Shown: positions 17,915 through 27,188, numbered from the stretch's first letter. The stretch is DNA of 64,000 nt from Bacteroidales bacterium UBA7009 (GCA_002449665.1 DJXH01000008.1:1-64000), one strand, 5' to 3'. The notes: generated from the letters alone by a model not told the origin. Made by a program: numbers and translations.

Positions 17915-18775
17915 ATGAAAAAACATCGTTTCTTTACTATGTATCTGACAACGACACTAAGTATAATGCTCGTGTTGTTGCTCGTTGGTTTGGAAACCAT
18001 TGTTGTCCTTGGTGCACACCATTTAGTAAGTCGTGTGCGTGAGAACTTCACCGTTACGGTTGTGATGAAAGCCGATGCCGACTCTCTTGCCGTATCACGT
18101 CTTAACAAGGTGTTGGAGGCTGTGCCGTACACCCGCTCATATAACTATATCTCCAAGCAGGACGCGCTCTTGGAGCATATAGATGCACTCGGCGAAGACC
18201 CGACCCGCTTTTTGGGCTACAATCCGCTGCCGGATTCCTACGAACTTCAACTGCGTGAGCAGTATGCGAATGCCGACAGCATAGCAGTTGTAAAGCAGCA
18301 ACTTGAACAGTTGCCATACGTGGACGATGTGCTGTATGAGGAGGATGTCGTTCTTGCTCTTGACCATCAGTTGGGCTCCATCTCCGTAGCCTTGCTTTCA
18401 GTTGCTCTCCTGCTCCTTATTGTTGCTTGGGCACTCATAGTCAATACCATCCGTTTGCAAGTCTATGCCAAGCGGTTCCTTATCAACACTATGCGCCTCG
18501 TGGGTGCAACCTCTTGGGTTATTCGTGCTCCTTTTGTAAGGCGTTCAGTGCTTATGGGTCTTGAGGCTGCTGTTGCTGCCACTGCCGTGTTGTTTGCTAT
18601 GCTCTATTATGCCAAATGGCGTATGGGTATTGTGGTAGTCCCGCTTACGTGGAGCAACCTTGCTATTATAGCCGCCGTCATTCTCGTTAGCGGTATAGTG
18701 ATTACTTTCTTTGCTTCGCTTTTCGCTACGGGACGATATGTAAGAATGAAAATAGACAAGATGTATGAAATTTAA
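17915..18775 (+). CDS. ftsX: Cell-division permease-like protein FtsX
   Basis: Inner-membrane partner of the ATPase FtsE that controls peptidoglycan hydrolases at the division site. About 286 residues from ATG 17915 (a TTG at 17906 is possible but less likely). One transmembrane helix near residues 8-32, a periplasmic domain to about residue 160 (ENFTVTVVMKADADS, VDDVLYEEDVVLAL), then three helices with the FtsX/MacB-like core TIRLQVYAKRFLINTMRLVGATSWVIRxPF. No ftsE is adjacent, as is usual in Bacteroidota. Overlaps the next gene by 11 bp. Confidence 0.93.
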   Translation: MKKHRFFTMYLTTTLSIMLVLLLVGLETIVVLGAHHLVSRVRENFTVTVVMKADADSLAVSRLNKVLEAVPYTRSYNYISKQDALLEHIDALGEDPTRFLGYNPLPDSYELQLREQYANADSIAVVKQQLEQLPYVDDVLYEEDVVLALDHQLGSISVALLSVALLLLIVAWALIVNTIRLQVYAKRFLINTMRLVGATSWVIRAPFVRRSVLMGLEAAVAATAVLFAMLYYAKWRMGIVVVPLTWSNLAIIAAVILVSGIVITFFASLFATGRYVRMKIDKMYEI

Positions 18776-18983
18776 TCTCCCTAAAATCAACGCTGTACTT
18801 ATTGCCGTGTCGTTTGTTGTCATCGTCATCGGTTTTGCTCTTATGACGGGTGAGCCGAGCGGTGCTACAGAGTATAATCCCGATATTTTCTCGCCACGCC
18901 GTATTACTGTCGGTCCGATGATTGCGCTGTTCGGGTTTGTGTTGCTTGCCGTATCAATCATTGTTAAATTCAAGCGCAAATGA
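18765..18983 (+). CDS. DUF3098 small membrane protein
   Basis: A 72-residue protein with two hydrophobic helices (residues ~9-27 and ~50-66) and a conserved NPDIFSPRRITVGPMIALFGF segment, which matches the Bacteroidota DUF3098 family. The gene overlaps ftsX and is itself overlapped by uppP (ATGA), an order kept in many Bacteroidota, so a link to envelope growth is inferred. The biochemical function is unknown. Confidence 0.88.
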   Translation: MKFNLPKINAVLIAVSFVVIVIGFALMTGEPSGATEYNPDIFSPRRITVGPMIALFGFVLLAVSIIVKFKRK

Positions 18984-19819
18984 GTTGGTGGCAGGCTCTC
19001 ATACTAGGTATTGTGCAAGGGCTTACGGAGTTCTTGCCCGTTTCCTCGTCAGGTCATCTTGAGATTGGTCAGGCTCTGCTCGGTACGGCAAGTGAGGAAA
19101 ACTTGTTTTTCACAGTTGTCTTGCACATAGCCACTGTCCTTTCCACTATTGTTGTGCTGTGGGGCGAGGTCAAAACGTTGTTTAGCGGTACTTTCACCAC
19201 GCCGGCGTGGAACAAGGAGAAACAGTATGTTTCGCTTATTCTGCTTTCCTGCATACCGGTATTTATAGTCGGGGTGTTTTTTAAGGAGCAGGTGGAGTCG
19301 TTTTTTGGCAGCGGTCTGCTTATAGTGGGAGTTTGTCTGCTTGTAACCGCATTTCTGCTTTGGTTGAGCGAGTATCTTTCCGCTCGGTCTTTGCGCGCAC
19401 AGGCAGCCGCTTCGCAGTCAGATAAACGACCTCACGATGTACGTTGGCAGGATGCGCTTATTATAGGTTGCGCCCAAGCCGTTGCCGTCCTTCCCGGGCT
19501 CAGTCGCTCCGGCTCTACTATCGCTACCGGACTGCTCTGCGGCGTGAAGAAAGAGCAAGTGGCGCAGTTCTCGTTTCTTATGGTACTTATCCCCGTCCTT
19601 GGTGATGCTTTTTTAGAGATACTGAAGGTGCTGACGGGCAGTGTTGAAGTGCCGTCTATCGGTTGGCTGCCGCTTGTGGTAGGTTTTCTTTCCGCCTTTG
19701 TTGTCGGTTGTCTCGCCTGCAAGTTTATGCTTGCTGTAGTTCGCAGGCAGAAACTGACTTACTTTGCCGTCTATTGTCTCGCTGTCGGTTTGTTTGCCAT
19801 TGTATGGAGTATGATGTAA
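18980..19819 (+). CDS. uppP: Undecaprenyl-diphosphate phosphatase (BacA type)
   Basis: Integral membrane enzyme that dephosphorylates undecaprenyl diphosphate and recycles the lipid carrier used for peptidoglycan and surface polysaccharides. The 279 residues contain both catalytic motifs: GLTEFLPVSSSGHLEIG near residue 14 and PGLSRSGSTIATGLLCG near 173. About eight hydrophobic segments. Start ATG overlaps the stop of the DUF3098 gene, and its end overlaps truB by 16 bp. Confidence 0.96.
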   Translation: MSWWQALILGIVQGLTEFLPVSSSGHLEIGQALLGTASEENLFFTVVLHIATVLSTIVVLWGEVKTLFSGTFTTPAWNKEKQYVSLILLSCIPVFIVGVFFKEQVESFFGSGLLIVGVCLLVTAFLLWLSEYLSARSLRAQAAASQSDKRPHDVRWQDALIIGCAQAVAVLPGLSRSGSTIATGLLCGVKKEQVAQFSFLMVLIPVLGDAFLEILKVLTGSVEVPSIGWLPLVVGFLSAFVVGCLACKFMLAVVRRQKLTYFAVYCLAVGLFAIVWSMM

Positions 19820-20541
19820 ACCGCCATTGGGATTTTGCGGCGGGTGAAGTGATAGCCTTTGACAAGCCGTATCGCTGGACGAGTTTTGACGTTGTAGGCA
19901 AGGCGCGTTGGCTGCTTTGTCATCGGTTGGGACTGAAAAAACTCAAAGTCGGTCATACCGGCACACTCGACCCTCTTGCCACCGGCGTGGTGGTCGTTTG
20001 TACGGGCAAGAAAACGAAGGAGATAGATGTGCTGCAGAACCACGTAAAAGAGTATGTGGCAACGCTTCAACTTGGTGCTACCACTCCGTCTTTTGACCTT
20101 GAGAAACCGGTAGATGCCACTTATCCCACAGAGCATATCACACGTGAGTTGATTGATGCCGTTCTGCCCTCTTTCCTCGGTGAGCAGTGGCAGGTACCGC
20201 CTATGTTCTCCGCCGTGAAGGTGGATGGCAAAAGGGCTTATAAGTTGGCACGCAAGGGTGAGACGGCTCAGCTTAAACCCAAACTGTTAGTCATAGATGA
20301 ACTTGAGGCGCTTGATTTTGATGTCGCTCTTATGCAACTCACTCTGCGTGTCGTCTGCTCCAAGGGTACGTATATCAGAGCCTTGGCGCGTGATATTGGT
20401 GAGCGGCTTCGTTCGGGTGCGCACCTCGTAGCCCTGCGTCGCACAAGGGTGGGGAATATAAAGATAGACGACTGCATCGGTTTTGAGCAGTTTGAAAACA
20501 TAGTTAATGCTCTGTCCCAAGAGACAGAAGATGATAAATAG
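19804..20541 (+). CDS. truB: tRNA pseudouridine-55 synthase
   Basis: Converts U55 of the tRNA T loop to pseudouridine. The 245-residue protein has motif I GHTGTLDPLATGVVVV with the catalytic Asp56, then PPMFSAVKVDGKRAYKLAR and CSKGTYIRALARDIGERL. It is short like other Bacteroidota TruB because the C-terminal PUA domain is missing. The start ATG 19804 lies inside the end of uppP; the frame stays open upstream, but that part encodes no family sequence. Confidence 0.95.
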   Translation: MEYDVNRHWDFAAGEVIAFDKPYRWTSFDVVGKARWLLCHRLGLKKLKVGHTGTLDPLATGVVVVCTGKKTKEIDVLQNHVKEYVATLQLGATTPSFDLEKPVDATYPTEHITRELIDAVLPSFLGEQWQVPPMFSAVKVDGKRAYKLARKGETAQLKPKLLVIDELEALDFDVALMQLTLRVVCSKGTYIRALARDIGERLRSGAHLVALRRTRVGNIKIDDCIGFEQFENIVNALSQETEDDK

Positions 20542-20560
20542 AATAAAGATAAACAGATAT

Positions 20561-21664
20561 ATGAAGTTAAGTCAGTTCAGATTCCGTCTCCCCGAGGAGC
20601 AATTGGCGCAGTTTCCCACTCCTTATCGTGAGGATGCCCGTATGTTGGTTCTCCACCGCTCTTCCGGCGACATAGAACACAAGACCGTAAAAGACCTCCC
20701 CGGCTATTTTGATGAGGGCGATGTCTTTGTCTTTAACAACACCAAAGTTTTCCCCGCTCGTATGTATGCGCAGAAAGAGAAGACGTTGGCAAATATAGAG
20801 ATATTCCTCTTGCGCGAACTCAACCACGACTTGCGCTATTGGGATGTACTTGTTGATCCGGCAAGAAAAATTCGTATAGGTAACAAACTTTTCCTTGATG
20901 AGGACAATACTATCGTGGGCGAGGTGATAGACAACACCACTTCTCGCGGTCGTACTCTGCGTTTCCTGACAGACTACGACAACAGTGAGTTTGTCGATCG
21001 TCTCTACGACCACGGCGTAACGCCTCTGCCCAAGTATATCCGCCGTCCTATGTCGGAGGAGGTGAAGGCGGAGTATGACAAACTCTTCCCCGATTATCCG
21101 GTGGAGAAAATGGACAGGGAGCGTTATCAGACTATCTTCGCAACAGAGATAGGTGCCGTTGCCGCTCCAGCCGCCGGACTGCATTTCTCCAAGCAACTGC
21201 TCAAGCGTATGGAGATACAAGGTATAGAGCAACTCTTTATCACCTCTCACATGTCGCTTGGTAACTTCAAGACGATAGAGGTGGAAGACCTTACCAAGCA
21301 TAAGGTTGATTCGGAGCAGATAAAGGTGTCCCTCCCCGTAGCAGAGGCTGTGATGAAAGCGCGTGACACGGAGAAGCGTGTTTGTGCCGTAGGTACTGAG
21401 GTGATGCGCGCTTTGGAGCATATAGCCGGGATATCGGGTCATCTCAAAGCCTTTGACGGCTGGACGAGCCGCTTTATCTATCCGCCGTATGATTTCCAAG
21501 TGGCTAACACATTCTTTGTCAATCTCTATCAGAGTCAGTCGCAGCAACTGCTTATGGTGGCGGCTTTCGGCGGGTATGAGCAGGTGATGCACGCCTATGA
21601 GGTGGCTGTGGAGGAAGGCTATCGCTTCGGCGATTACGGCGATGCCATGCTTATAGTAGATTGA
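20561..21664 (+). CDS. queA: S-adenosylmethionine:tRNA ribosyltransferase-isomerase
   Basis: Transfers the ribosyl part of SAM to 7-aminomethyl-7-deazaguanine at tRNA position 34 to form epoxyqueuosine, a late step of queuosine synthesis. ATG 20561 gives 367 residues, close to family length. Seen: VFVFNNTKVFPARMYA near residue 57, RYQTIFATEIGAVAAPAAGLHFS near 190, SLGNFKTIEVEDL and the C-terminal FGGYEQVMHAYEVAVEEGYRF with GDAMLI. Twenty bp after truB, same transcript. Confidence 0.96.
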   Translation: MKLSQFRFRLPEEQLAQFPTPYREDARMLVLHRSSGDIEHKTVKDLPGYFDEGDVFVFNNTKVFPARMYAQKEKTLANIEIFLLRELNHDLRYWDVLVDPARKIRIGNKLFLDEDNTIVGEVIDNTTSRGRTLRFLTDYDNSEFVDRLYDHGVTPLPKYIRRPMSEEVKAEYDKLFPDYPVEKMDRERYQTIFATEIGAVAAPAAGLHFSKQLLKRMEIQGIEQLFITSHMSLGNFKTIEVEDLTKHKVDSEQIKVSLPVAEAVMKARDTEKRVCAVGTEVMRALEHIAGISGHLKAFDGWTSRFIYPPYDFQVANTFFVNLYQSQSQQLLMVAAFGGYEQVMHAYEVAVEEGYRFGDYGDAMLIVD

Positions 21665-21689
21665 CAGCGCGTTGTAAGGAACTAAACAA

Positions 21690-22352
21690 GTGAACGTCAG
21701 GATAGAAAATAGTTGGAAAGAGGTTTTGCAGCCGGAGTTTGATAAGCCGTATTTTGAACTGCTCACCTCTTTTGTGCGCCGCGAGTATCAGACGGCGCAA
21801 TGTTTTCCGCCTGCCGCCGCTATTTTCCGTGCTTTTGATGTCTGTCCTTTTGATAAGGTCAAGGTGGTTATTCTCGGTCAGGACCCATATCACGATATGG
21901 GGCAAGCCAACGGTTTGTGTTTCTCCGTTGCCGATGGGGTGAGAATACCGCCATCGCTTGAGAATATATACAAAGAACTTCAGCGCGACCTTGGTTTGCC
22001 AATGCCTTCCTCGGGTAATCTGGAACATTGGGCAGAGCAGGGTGTGTTGCTGCTCAATGCCACTCTCACCGTCCGCGCCCATCAGCCCGGCAGCCACCAG
22101 AACAAAGGCTGGGAAGAACTGACGGATGCTGCTGTGGCGGCACTCAACCAAAAGCGCGAACATATAGTATATATGCTTTGGGGGAGTTATGCCCAGCGCA
22201 AAGGGCAGTTTATTGACCGTCGCCGCAATCTTGTCCTTACCGCTCCTCACCCCAGTCCGCTAAGCGCATATCGCGGGTTTATAGGCTGCGGTCATTTCTC
22301 TGAAGCGAATAATTATCTTGTCAAACACGGTCTGTCTCCTATCCGCTGGTAA
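21690..22352 (+). CDS. ung: Uracil-DNA glycosylase, family 1
   Basis: Removes uracil from DNA and begins base-excision repair. The 220-residue protein starts with GTG at 21690. The water-activating motif GQDPYH (Asp65) and the DNA-intercalating HPSPLSAYRGFIGCGHFS are intact, with LLLNATLTVRAHQPGSH between. Thirty-seven bp upstream of the DNA polymerase I gene, a repair pairing that fits functionally because Pol I fills the gap left after excision. Confidence 0.97.
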   Translation: MNVRIENSWKEVLQPEFDKPYFELLTSFVRREYQTAQCFPPAAAIFRAFDVCPFDKVKVVILGQDPYHDMGQANGLCFSVADGVRIPPSLENIYKELQRDLGLPMPSSGNLEHWAEQGVLLLNATLTVRAHQPGSHQNKGWEELTDAAVAALNQKREHIVYMLWGSYAQRKGQFIDRRRNLVLTAPHPSPLSAYRGFIGCGHFSEANNYLVKHGLSPIRW

Positions 22353-22389
22353 TCAGAGCCGATAGGGCAGCCGACAAATATATACGCTT

Positions 22390-24729
22390 ATGTCTCGTCT
22401 TCTGCTCGTAGATGCATACGCACTTATCTATCGCGCGTATTATGCTTTTATCTCCAATCCGCGTACTACATCTTCAGGTGAGAACACAAGTGCGGTGTTC
22501 GGTTTTATCATCACCTTCAACGACCTTCTCAAAAGGCTGCAGCCCACGCATATAGCCGTTGCTTTCGACCCTAAAGGCAAGACTTTCCGCCACGAGGCTT
22601 ACCCTGAATATAAAGCCCAAAGAGAAGCCACGCCGGAAGATATACACAAGGCCGTTCCTGTCATAAAAGAACTGCTTGCGGCGCGAAAAATTGAGGTCGT
22701 GGAGGCGCAGGGATTTGAGGCTGATGATGTGGTGGGTACGCTTGCCAAGCAAGCCGCCGAAGCAGGTGTGGAGGTGTATATGGCTACGCCTGACAAAGAT
22801 TATGGGCAACTTGTGGGCGGCAATATCTTCCAATATCGTCCGAGACATACGGGCGGTTTTGAAAAACTCGGTGAAAAAGAGATTTGTGAGAAATACGGCT
22901 TGCAGTCGCCCTCGCAAGTAATAGACCTGTTGGCTCTTATGGGTGATGCGGCAGACAATGTACCGGGCTGCAAAGGAGTGGGGGAGAAGACTGCCGTCAA
23001 GCTCCTGACCGATTTCGGAACGGTGGAGAATATGCTTGCACATACGGCAGAAATAAAAGGTGCGCTGAAAGAAAAAGTGGAGACGCAAAAAGATGCCATA
23101 CTTTTCTCTAAGTATCTCGTTACTATTCGTTTGGATGCTCCTGTCAGTTGGGATGCGGAGAGGTTTGCGTACCACGACAAGCCCGACACGCAGGCTCTGT
23201 CGCAGATATATAAACGCCTTGAGTTCAACTCATTGTTGCGCGACTTGCCGGGTGCTGCCGAGCAGCCGGTCGTACAGTCCAAAGCCAAGCCTGCCAAGCG
23301 TACGGCTTCTGATATGCCCGACCTTTTCAGCGGCGTTTCGTCTGATACCGCCTCATCTGGCACTGCAATTATTGAGGCACCCGCTTCGGACAATGACACC
23401 ATAGAAAATCGCCTCTGTGCTTATCTGCTTAACCCTGAACGCAGTTTCAATCCGGCAGAAAAACCGGACTGGGATGCACTCAAAGCCGACTCATCGCTGT
23501 GGAACCTGTACAATGAGGTCGAACTGCCGCTTGTGGAGGTGCTGCGCGATATGGAAAAAGCAGGTGTCAGGATAGATACAGGCATTTTGCGTGATGCACA
23601 GACCAATCTTGAAAAAGAACTTGCTGATATAGAGCAGGATATATATAATATTGCAGGTATGCAATTCAACATCAATTCGCCTGCACAGGTGGGAGAGGTG
23701 CTTTTCGACAGACTGCACCTTGACCCCAAAGCCAAGCGGGGTAAGAACGGCAGATACTCCACATCGGAGGAAGTGTTGCTGTCGCTCAAAGGCAGAAATG
23801 CAATAGTAGAACGCATATTGGAGCAGCGCGAACTGAAAAAACTTATCTCCACTTACATTGCTGCTCTGCCAACGTATATCAATCCCGAAACGGGCAAGAT
23901 TCACACCCATTATAATCAGACCGTTACAGCCACCGGCAGGTTGTCCTCGTCTAATCCTAACTTGCAGAACCTGCCTATCCGCACCGAGCGCGGACAAGTC
24001 ATTCGTCGTGCCGTCATACCCGATGACGGCTGTCTGTTTGTCAGTGCCGACTACTCGCAGATTGAACTTCGCCTTATGGCGCATTTCTCCGGCGATGAAC
24101 ACCTGCTTGCCGCCTTCCGTTCGGGGCAGGATATTCACGCCGCTACCGCTGCCAAGATTTTTCAAAAGCCCATAGAAGAAATAACCAAGGAGGAGCGCAG
24201 GCGAGCCAAGACAGCCAACTTCGGCATTATCTACGGCATTTCCTCTTTCGGTCTTTCGCAGCAGTTGGGTTGCAGCAGAGCCGAAGCCAAAGCACTCATA
24301 GACAGCTATTTTGCTGCCTTCCCGAAGGTCGTAACGTATATAAAAAAACAAAAAGACTTTGCTCGTGCTAACGGATATGCCGAGACGCTCTTCGGGCGCA
24401 AACGCTATCTGCCTGACATCAATAGTCGCAATGCCGTGGTACGTGCTTTTGCCGAGCGCAATGCCGTCAATGCTCCTATACAAGGAACGGCGGCAGACAT
24501 AATCAAAATTGCGATGGTTTCTATTCACCGCCGCCTCAAAACAGAGTATGCAGGTAAAGGTGTGGAGATGATAATGCAAGTGCATGATGAACTCAATTTT
24601 AATGTTCCTGCTGCACTTGCGGATGAAATTAAAACACTTGTTGTCAGCGAGATGGAAAATGCCGTCCATCTCTCCGTGCCGCTTGTAGCCGAGTGCGGTA
24701 TAGGACATAACTGGCTCGAAGCACACTAA
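22390..24729 (+). CDS. polA: DNA polymerase I lacking the 3'-5' exonuclease domain
   Basis: Repair and Okazaki-fragment polymerase. At 779 residues it is about 150 shorter than the usual Pol I. Domain order: 5'-3' exonuclease/FEN domain (1-290, with GFEADDVVGTL, DKDYGQLV, LMGDAADNVPG), a low-complexity linker (291-338), a short relic RLCAYLLNPERSF (341-353), then the polymerase domain from about 368. Motif A DYSQIELRLMAHF (554-566), motif B RRAKTANFGIIYG (604-616) and motif C QVHDEL (730-735) are intact. The DxE metal site and the rest of the proofreading domain are absent. The frame is continuous, so this is an in-frame domain loss and the protein should still polymerise. Confidence 0.95.
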   Translation: MSRLLLVDAYALIYRAYYAFISNPRTTSSGENTSAVFGFIITFNDLLKRLQPTHIAVAFDPKGKTFRHEAYPEYKAQREATPEDIHKAVPVIKELLAARKIEVVEAQGFEADDVVGTLAKQAAEAGVEVYMATPDKDYGQLVGGNIFQYRPRHTGGFEKLGEKEICEKYGLQSPSQVIDLLALMGDAADNVPGCKGVGEKTAVKLLTDFGTVENMLAHTAEIKGALKEKVETQKDAILFSKYLVTIRLDAPVSWDAERFAYHDKPDTQALSQIYKRLEFNSLLRDLPGAAEQPVVQSKAKPAKRTASDMPDLFSGVSSDTASSGTAIIEAPASDNDTIENRLCAYLLNPERSFNPAEKPDWDALKADSSLWNLYNEVELPLVEVLRDMEKAGVRIDTGILRDAQTNLEKELADIEQDIYNIAGMQFNINSPAQVGEVLFDRLHLDPKAKRGKNGRYSTSEEVLLSLKGRNAIVERILEQRELKKLISTYIAALPTYINPETGKIHTHYNQTVTATGRLSSSNPNLQNLPIRTERGQVIRRAVIPDDGCLFVSADYSQIELRLMAHFSGDEHLLAAFRSGQDIHAATAAKIFQKPIEEITKEERRRAKTANFGIIYGISSFGLSQQLGCSRAEAKALIDSYFAAFPKVVTYIKKQKDFARANGYAETLFGRKRYLPDINSRNAVVRAFAERNAVNAPIQGTAADIIKIAMVSIHRRLKTEYAGKGVEMIMQVHDELNFNVPAALADEIKTLVVSEMENAVHLSVPLVAECGIGHNWLEAH

Positions 24730-24778
24730 CCTGAAACTATCGTTATCCAGAAATATCGAAATCCCGAAAATAGATAAT

Positions 24779-25687
24779 ATGATGAACCAACTCATAGAAA
24801 TATCCCCGGAAGTAAGTAAAGCCCTTGCAGAGCATCGCCCTGTAGTGGCACTTGAGTCAACCATCATTTCTCACGGTATGTCTTATCCGCAAAACGTGGA
24901 GACGGCATGCAGAGTGGAGCAGACAGTGAGGCAGAACGGAGCCGTTCCTGCCACTATTGCCATACTCGGTGGACGGCTTAAAGTAGGACTGACCGACAGC
25001 GAGATAGACTATCTCGGCAGGCAGGGCAGGCGTGTGGCGAAAGTGTCGCGGCGCGACATGCCGGTCGTCCTCTCGCGGCATCAGGACGGAGCCACTACCG
25101 TTGCTTCCACTATGATAATTGCGCATCTTGCCGGTATCAAGGTCTTTGCCACAGGCGGTATAGGCGGCGTGCATCGTGGGGCGGAAACGACTATGGACAT
25201 ATCTGCCGACCTTGAGGAGTTGGCTCAAACGCCGGTGATGGTGGTCTGTGCCGGTCCGAAAGCCATTCTTGACCTCGGTCTTACGCTCGAATATCTTGAG
25301 ACCAAGGGTGTACCCGTCATAGGTTACGGTACGGATACACTTCCCGCTTTCTATTCTCGCACATCGGCGTATAAAGTTGATTATCGTCTTGATACCCCGC
25401 AAGATATAGCAGGAGCCTTTGCAGCGGCAAGAGACTTGAATTTCCGAACGGGTATGCTCGTTGCCAACCCCGTGCCGGAGGAGTATGCCATGCCGGAGCA
25501 GGAGATAAACGCGGCGATAGAGAAAGCACTGCAAGAAGTACAAAATCAGAGTATAAAAGGCAAGGAAATCACTCCTTTCCTGCTTTCTAAGATAGTCAGT
25601 CTGACTGACGGCAAATCGCTTGAAACGAATATCCGTCTCGTACTCAATAATGCCGCTCTCGCTGCCCGCATCGCCGCCTGCCTGTAA
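24779..25687 (+). CDS. psuG: Pseudouridine-5'-phosphate glycosidase
   Basis: Cleaves pseudouridine 5'-phosphate to uracil and ribose 5-phosphate (reversible), the second step of pseudouridine breakdown. The 302 residues show PVVALESTIISHGMSYP at the start, the active-site Lys region GGRLKVGLT and VAKVSRRDM, GATTVASTM, and VFATGGIGGVHRGAE, all typical of the PsuG/IndA family. No pseudouridine kinase gene is adjacent, so the kinase step must be encoded elsewhere or the substrate comes another way. A hairpin surrounds its stop codon. Confidence 0.95.
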   Translation: MMNQLIEISPEVSKALAEHRPVVALESTIISHGMSYPQNVETACRVEQTVRQNGAVPATIAILGGRLKVGLTDSEIDYLGRQGRRVAKVSRRDMPVVLSRHQDGATTVASTMIIAHLAGIKVFATGGIGGVHRGAETTMDISADLEELAQTPVMVVCAGPKAILDLGLTLEYLETKGVPVIGYGTDTLPAFYSRTSAYKVDYRLDTPQDIAGAFAAARDLNFRTGMLVANPVPEEYAMPEQEINAAIEKALQEVQNQSIKGKEITPFLLSKIVSLTDGKSLETNIRLVLNNAALAARIAACL

Positions 25688-25695
25688 GCAGGCGG
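25674..25695. terminator. Hairpin around the psuG stop codon
   Basis: CCGCCTGC (25674-25681) pairs perfectly with GCAGGCGG (25688-25695); the TAA stop lies in the 6-nt loop. It sits between two converging genes. There is no clear T run, so it may be a weak bidirectional terminator or a transcript-end stabiliser. Confidence 0.5.
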
Positions 25696-25713
25696 ATTAG
25701 TGGGGAATAAAGC

Positions 25714-26535
25714 CTATTTGATTACTTTGATGCTGAAAATATAGCGATCGTTATTTGTGCCGTCTTCGTCAATGACGGATAGCACTTTGATGGCACCTAC
25801 TGCCTGTTTGTCTGTGCCGAAGAGAATAACATCGTCGGTATGCAAGTCCTTGATTATCTTGTTGGAATTGCTGCTTGAATATGCATTCTTTACTGTCAGT
25901 TGTGTGGCTTCACCGAAATTAAAACTCTCAAATCTTGAGAAATAGTATGTCGGTGAGTACCAGGCTAATGTGGGAGATTGCAATGTTTCGTCTTCGGACT
26001 GCAGTTCTGCAAAAAACAGCGAATCATTTTGCAGCGACATCGTGTCAGCCACAGCCATACGCGTAAGTGAGAATGCGCTGTTTTTGCCTGAGGCGGCACT
26101 GTACATAGTGATGTTGTCTATAGAGCGAAGTTCCACCTCTTTGGGCTTCACATCAAGCCATATAGTAGTCTGCTCCTGTTCTCCTGCCGTGTTGTATGCC
26201 GTAGCAGTCAGTTCGATTGTGTTAGGTTCGCTGAACTGCGGAATGGTATAGACAAATTTTGTTTCAAATTGTTTCACTGCTGTTTTGGGCATTGTATCTA
26301 ACAGTGTGTTTTGGAGATACACGGGGTCGTAGGAAGTCAGGGTAAAACGATTGACCGGCATACCTGTGGATGTGGCGGTCAGGGTGAGCCTGATGTTGTC
26401 GCCGCTTTCTATGTAGTCTGCCATCCAGTTTTTGTCAGTGGTTTCCAAACCTATTGAAAACATCTCGGTATTTTGCTTGCAGCCTGTGAGGACTGCAAGC
26501 AAAATAAGTGTTATGTACAGCAATTGCTGTTTCAT
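25714..26535 (-). CDS. Predicted lipoprotein of unknown function
   Basis: A 273-residue protein with a lipoprotein signal ending LLAVLTGC (Cys19). The mature part looks all-beta; residues ~40-130 read like an Ig/PKD-type fold (DNIRLTLTATSTGMPVNRFTLTSYDP ... IELTATAYNTAGEQ). No enzyme motif was recognised. It is third in a minus-strand row of envelope genes (barrel, lipoprotein, lipoprotein), 20 bp after its neighbour, so an outer-membrane-associated role is inferred. Confidence 0.75.
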   Translation of the reverse strand: MKQQLLYITLILLAVLTGCKQNTEMFSIGLETTDKNWMADYIESGDNIRLTLTATSTGMPVNRFTLTSYDPVYLQNTLLDTMPKTAVKQFETKFVYTIPQFSEPNTIELTATAYNTAGEQEQTTIWLDVKPKEVELRSIDNITMYSAASGKNSAFSLTRMAVADTMSLQNDSLFFAELQSEDETLQSPTLAWYSPTYYFSRFESFNFGEATQLTVKNAYSSSNSNKIIKDLHTDDVILFGTDKQAVGAIKVLSVIDEDGTNNDRYIFSIKVIK

Positions 26536-26555
26536 TGTCTGTAATTTTTTTGTTG

Positions 26556-27188
26556 TTATCTGCGTCTGTTTCTGTTTTGCTGCTGTTGCTGTTGCTGTTG
26601 CAAAGCGTCTTGTGCTTCTTGCAGTTGGCGGCGGAGAGTAGATATCTGTCTTTGCATCTCTTCGTTTTCCAAACGTTGTGATTCGGTTGCTTTGCGTTCT
26701 TGCTCCAATTCGCGTTGGTGCTCTGCCTCTATGTCGGCTTGTGTGCGTTGGCGGAGGCGGAATACTTTTACGGTCATTGTTTCGCTAATCTCTTTGCCGC
26801 CGAACATATTATTATGTACAACATTCTGGCTTGCGGGAATAATGAAGTCGGCAGTGGGATAGGTGTCAGTTACTTTATATAACGCTCTACGCATTACTTT
26901 GCTCATTTTTACTTTTTTATCCCACGAGATATTGGTCAGCCTGTAAAAACGCGGATTATATGCTTCGCCGTTTACAGTGAGTATTTTATGGATGGAGCCG
27001 AAGTAGGTCTTATAACTCACCTCCAACTGTATGTCGCCGAGATACTCATAGTCGTTCATAGTCAGATAGAGTCGTTTCTCGTCGGGTGTAAAGGGCGAGT
27101 ATTGGTTGGTTGTTGTGCGTTGGCTCACGCAGGACGACAGCACAACCATAGCCGAGAGTAGTATAAATAGAATTTTCTTCATAGTCAT
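26556..27188 (-). CDS. Predicted lipoprotein with coiled-coil, glutamine-rich tail
   Basis: A 210-residue protein whose signal ends VVLSSC (lipobox). ATG 27188 gives MTMKK; the second ATG at 27182 may be the true start. A globular part (residues ~30-140, YLTMNDYEYLGDIQLEVSY) is followed by a charged coiled coil and a terminal run of eight glutamines and RNRRR. The glutamine run is encoded by alternating CAA/CAG and could vary in length by slippage. Family not recognised. Second gene of the three-gene envelope row, 48 bp after the barrel gene. Confidence 0.75.
   Translation of the reverse strand: MTMKKILFILLSAMVVLSSCVSQRTTTNQYSPFTPDEKRLYLTMNDYEYLGDIQLEVSYKTYFGSIHKILTVNGEAYNPRFYRLTNISWDKKVKMSKVMRRALYKVTDTYPTADFIIPASQNVVHNNMFGGKEISETMTVKVFRLRQRTQADIEAEHQRELEQERKATESQRLENEEMQRQISTLRRQLQEAQDALQQQQQQQQNRNRRR

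Noticed and set aside
22390..24729. polA as a pseudogene or two genes
   Set aside because: The frame is continuous and all polymerase and 5' nuclease motifs are present; only the proofreading domain is missing.
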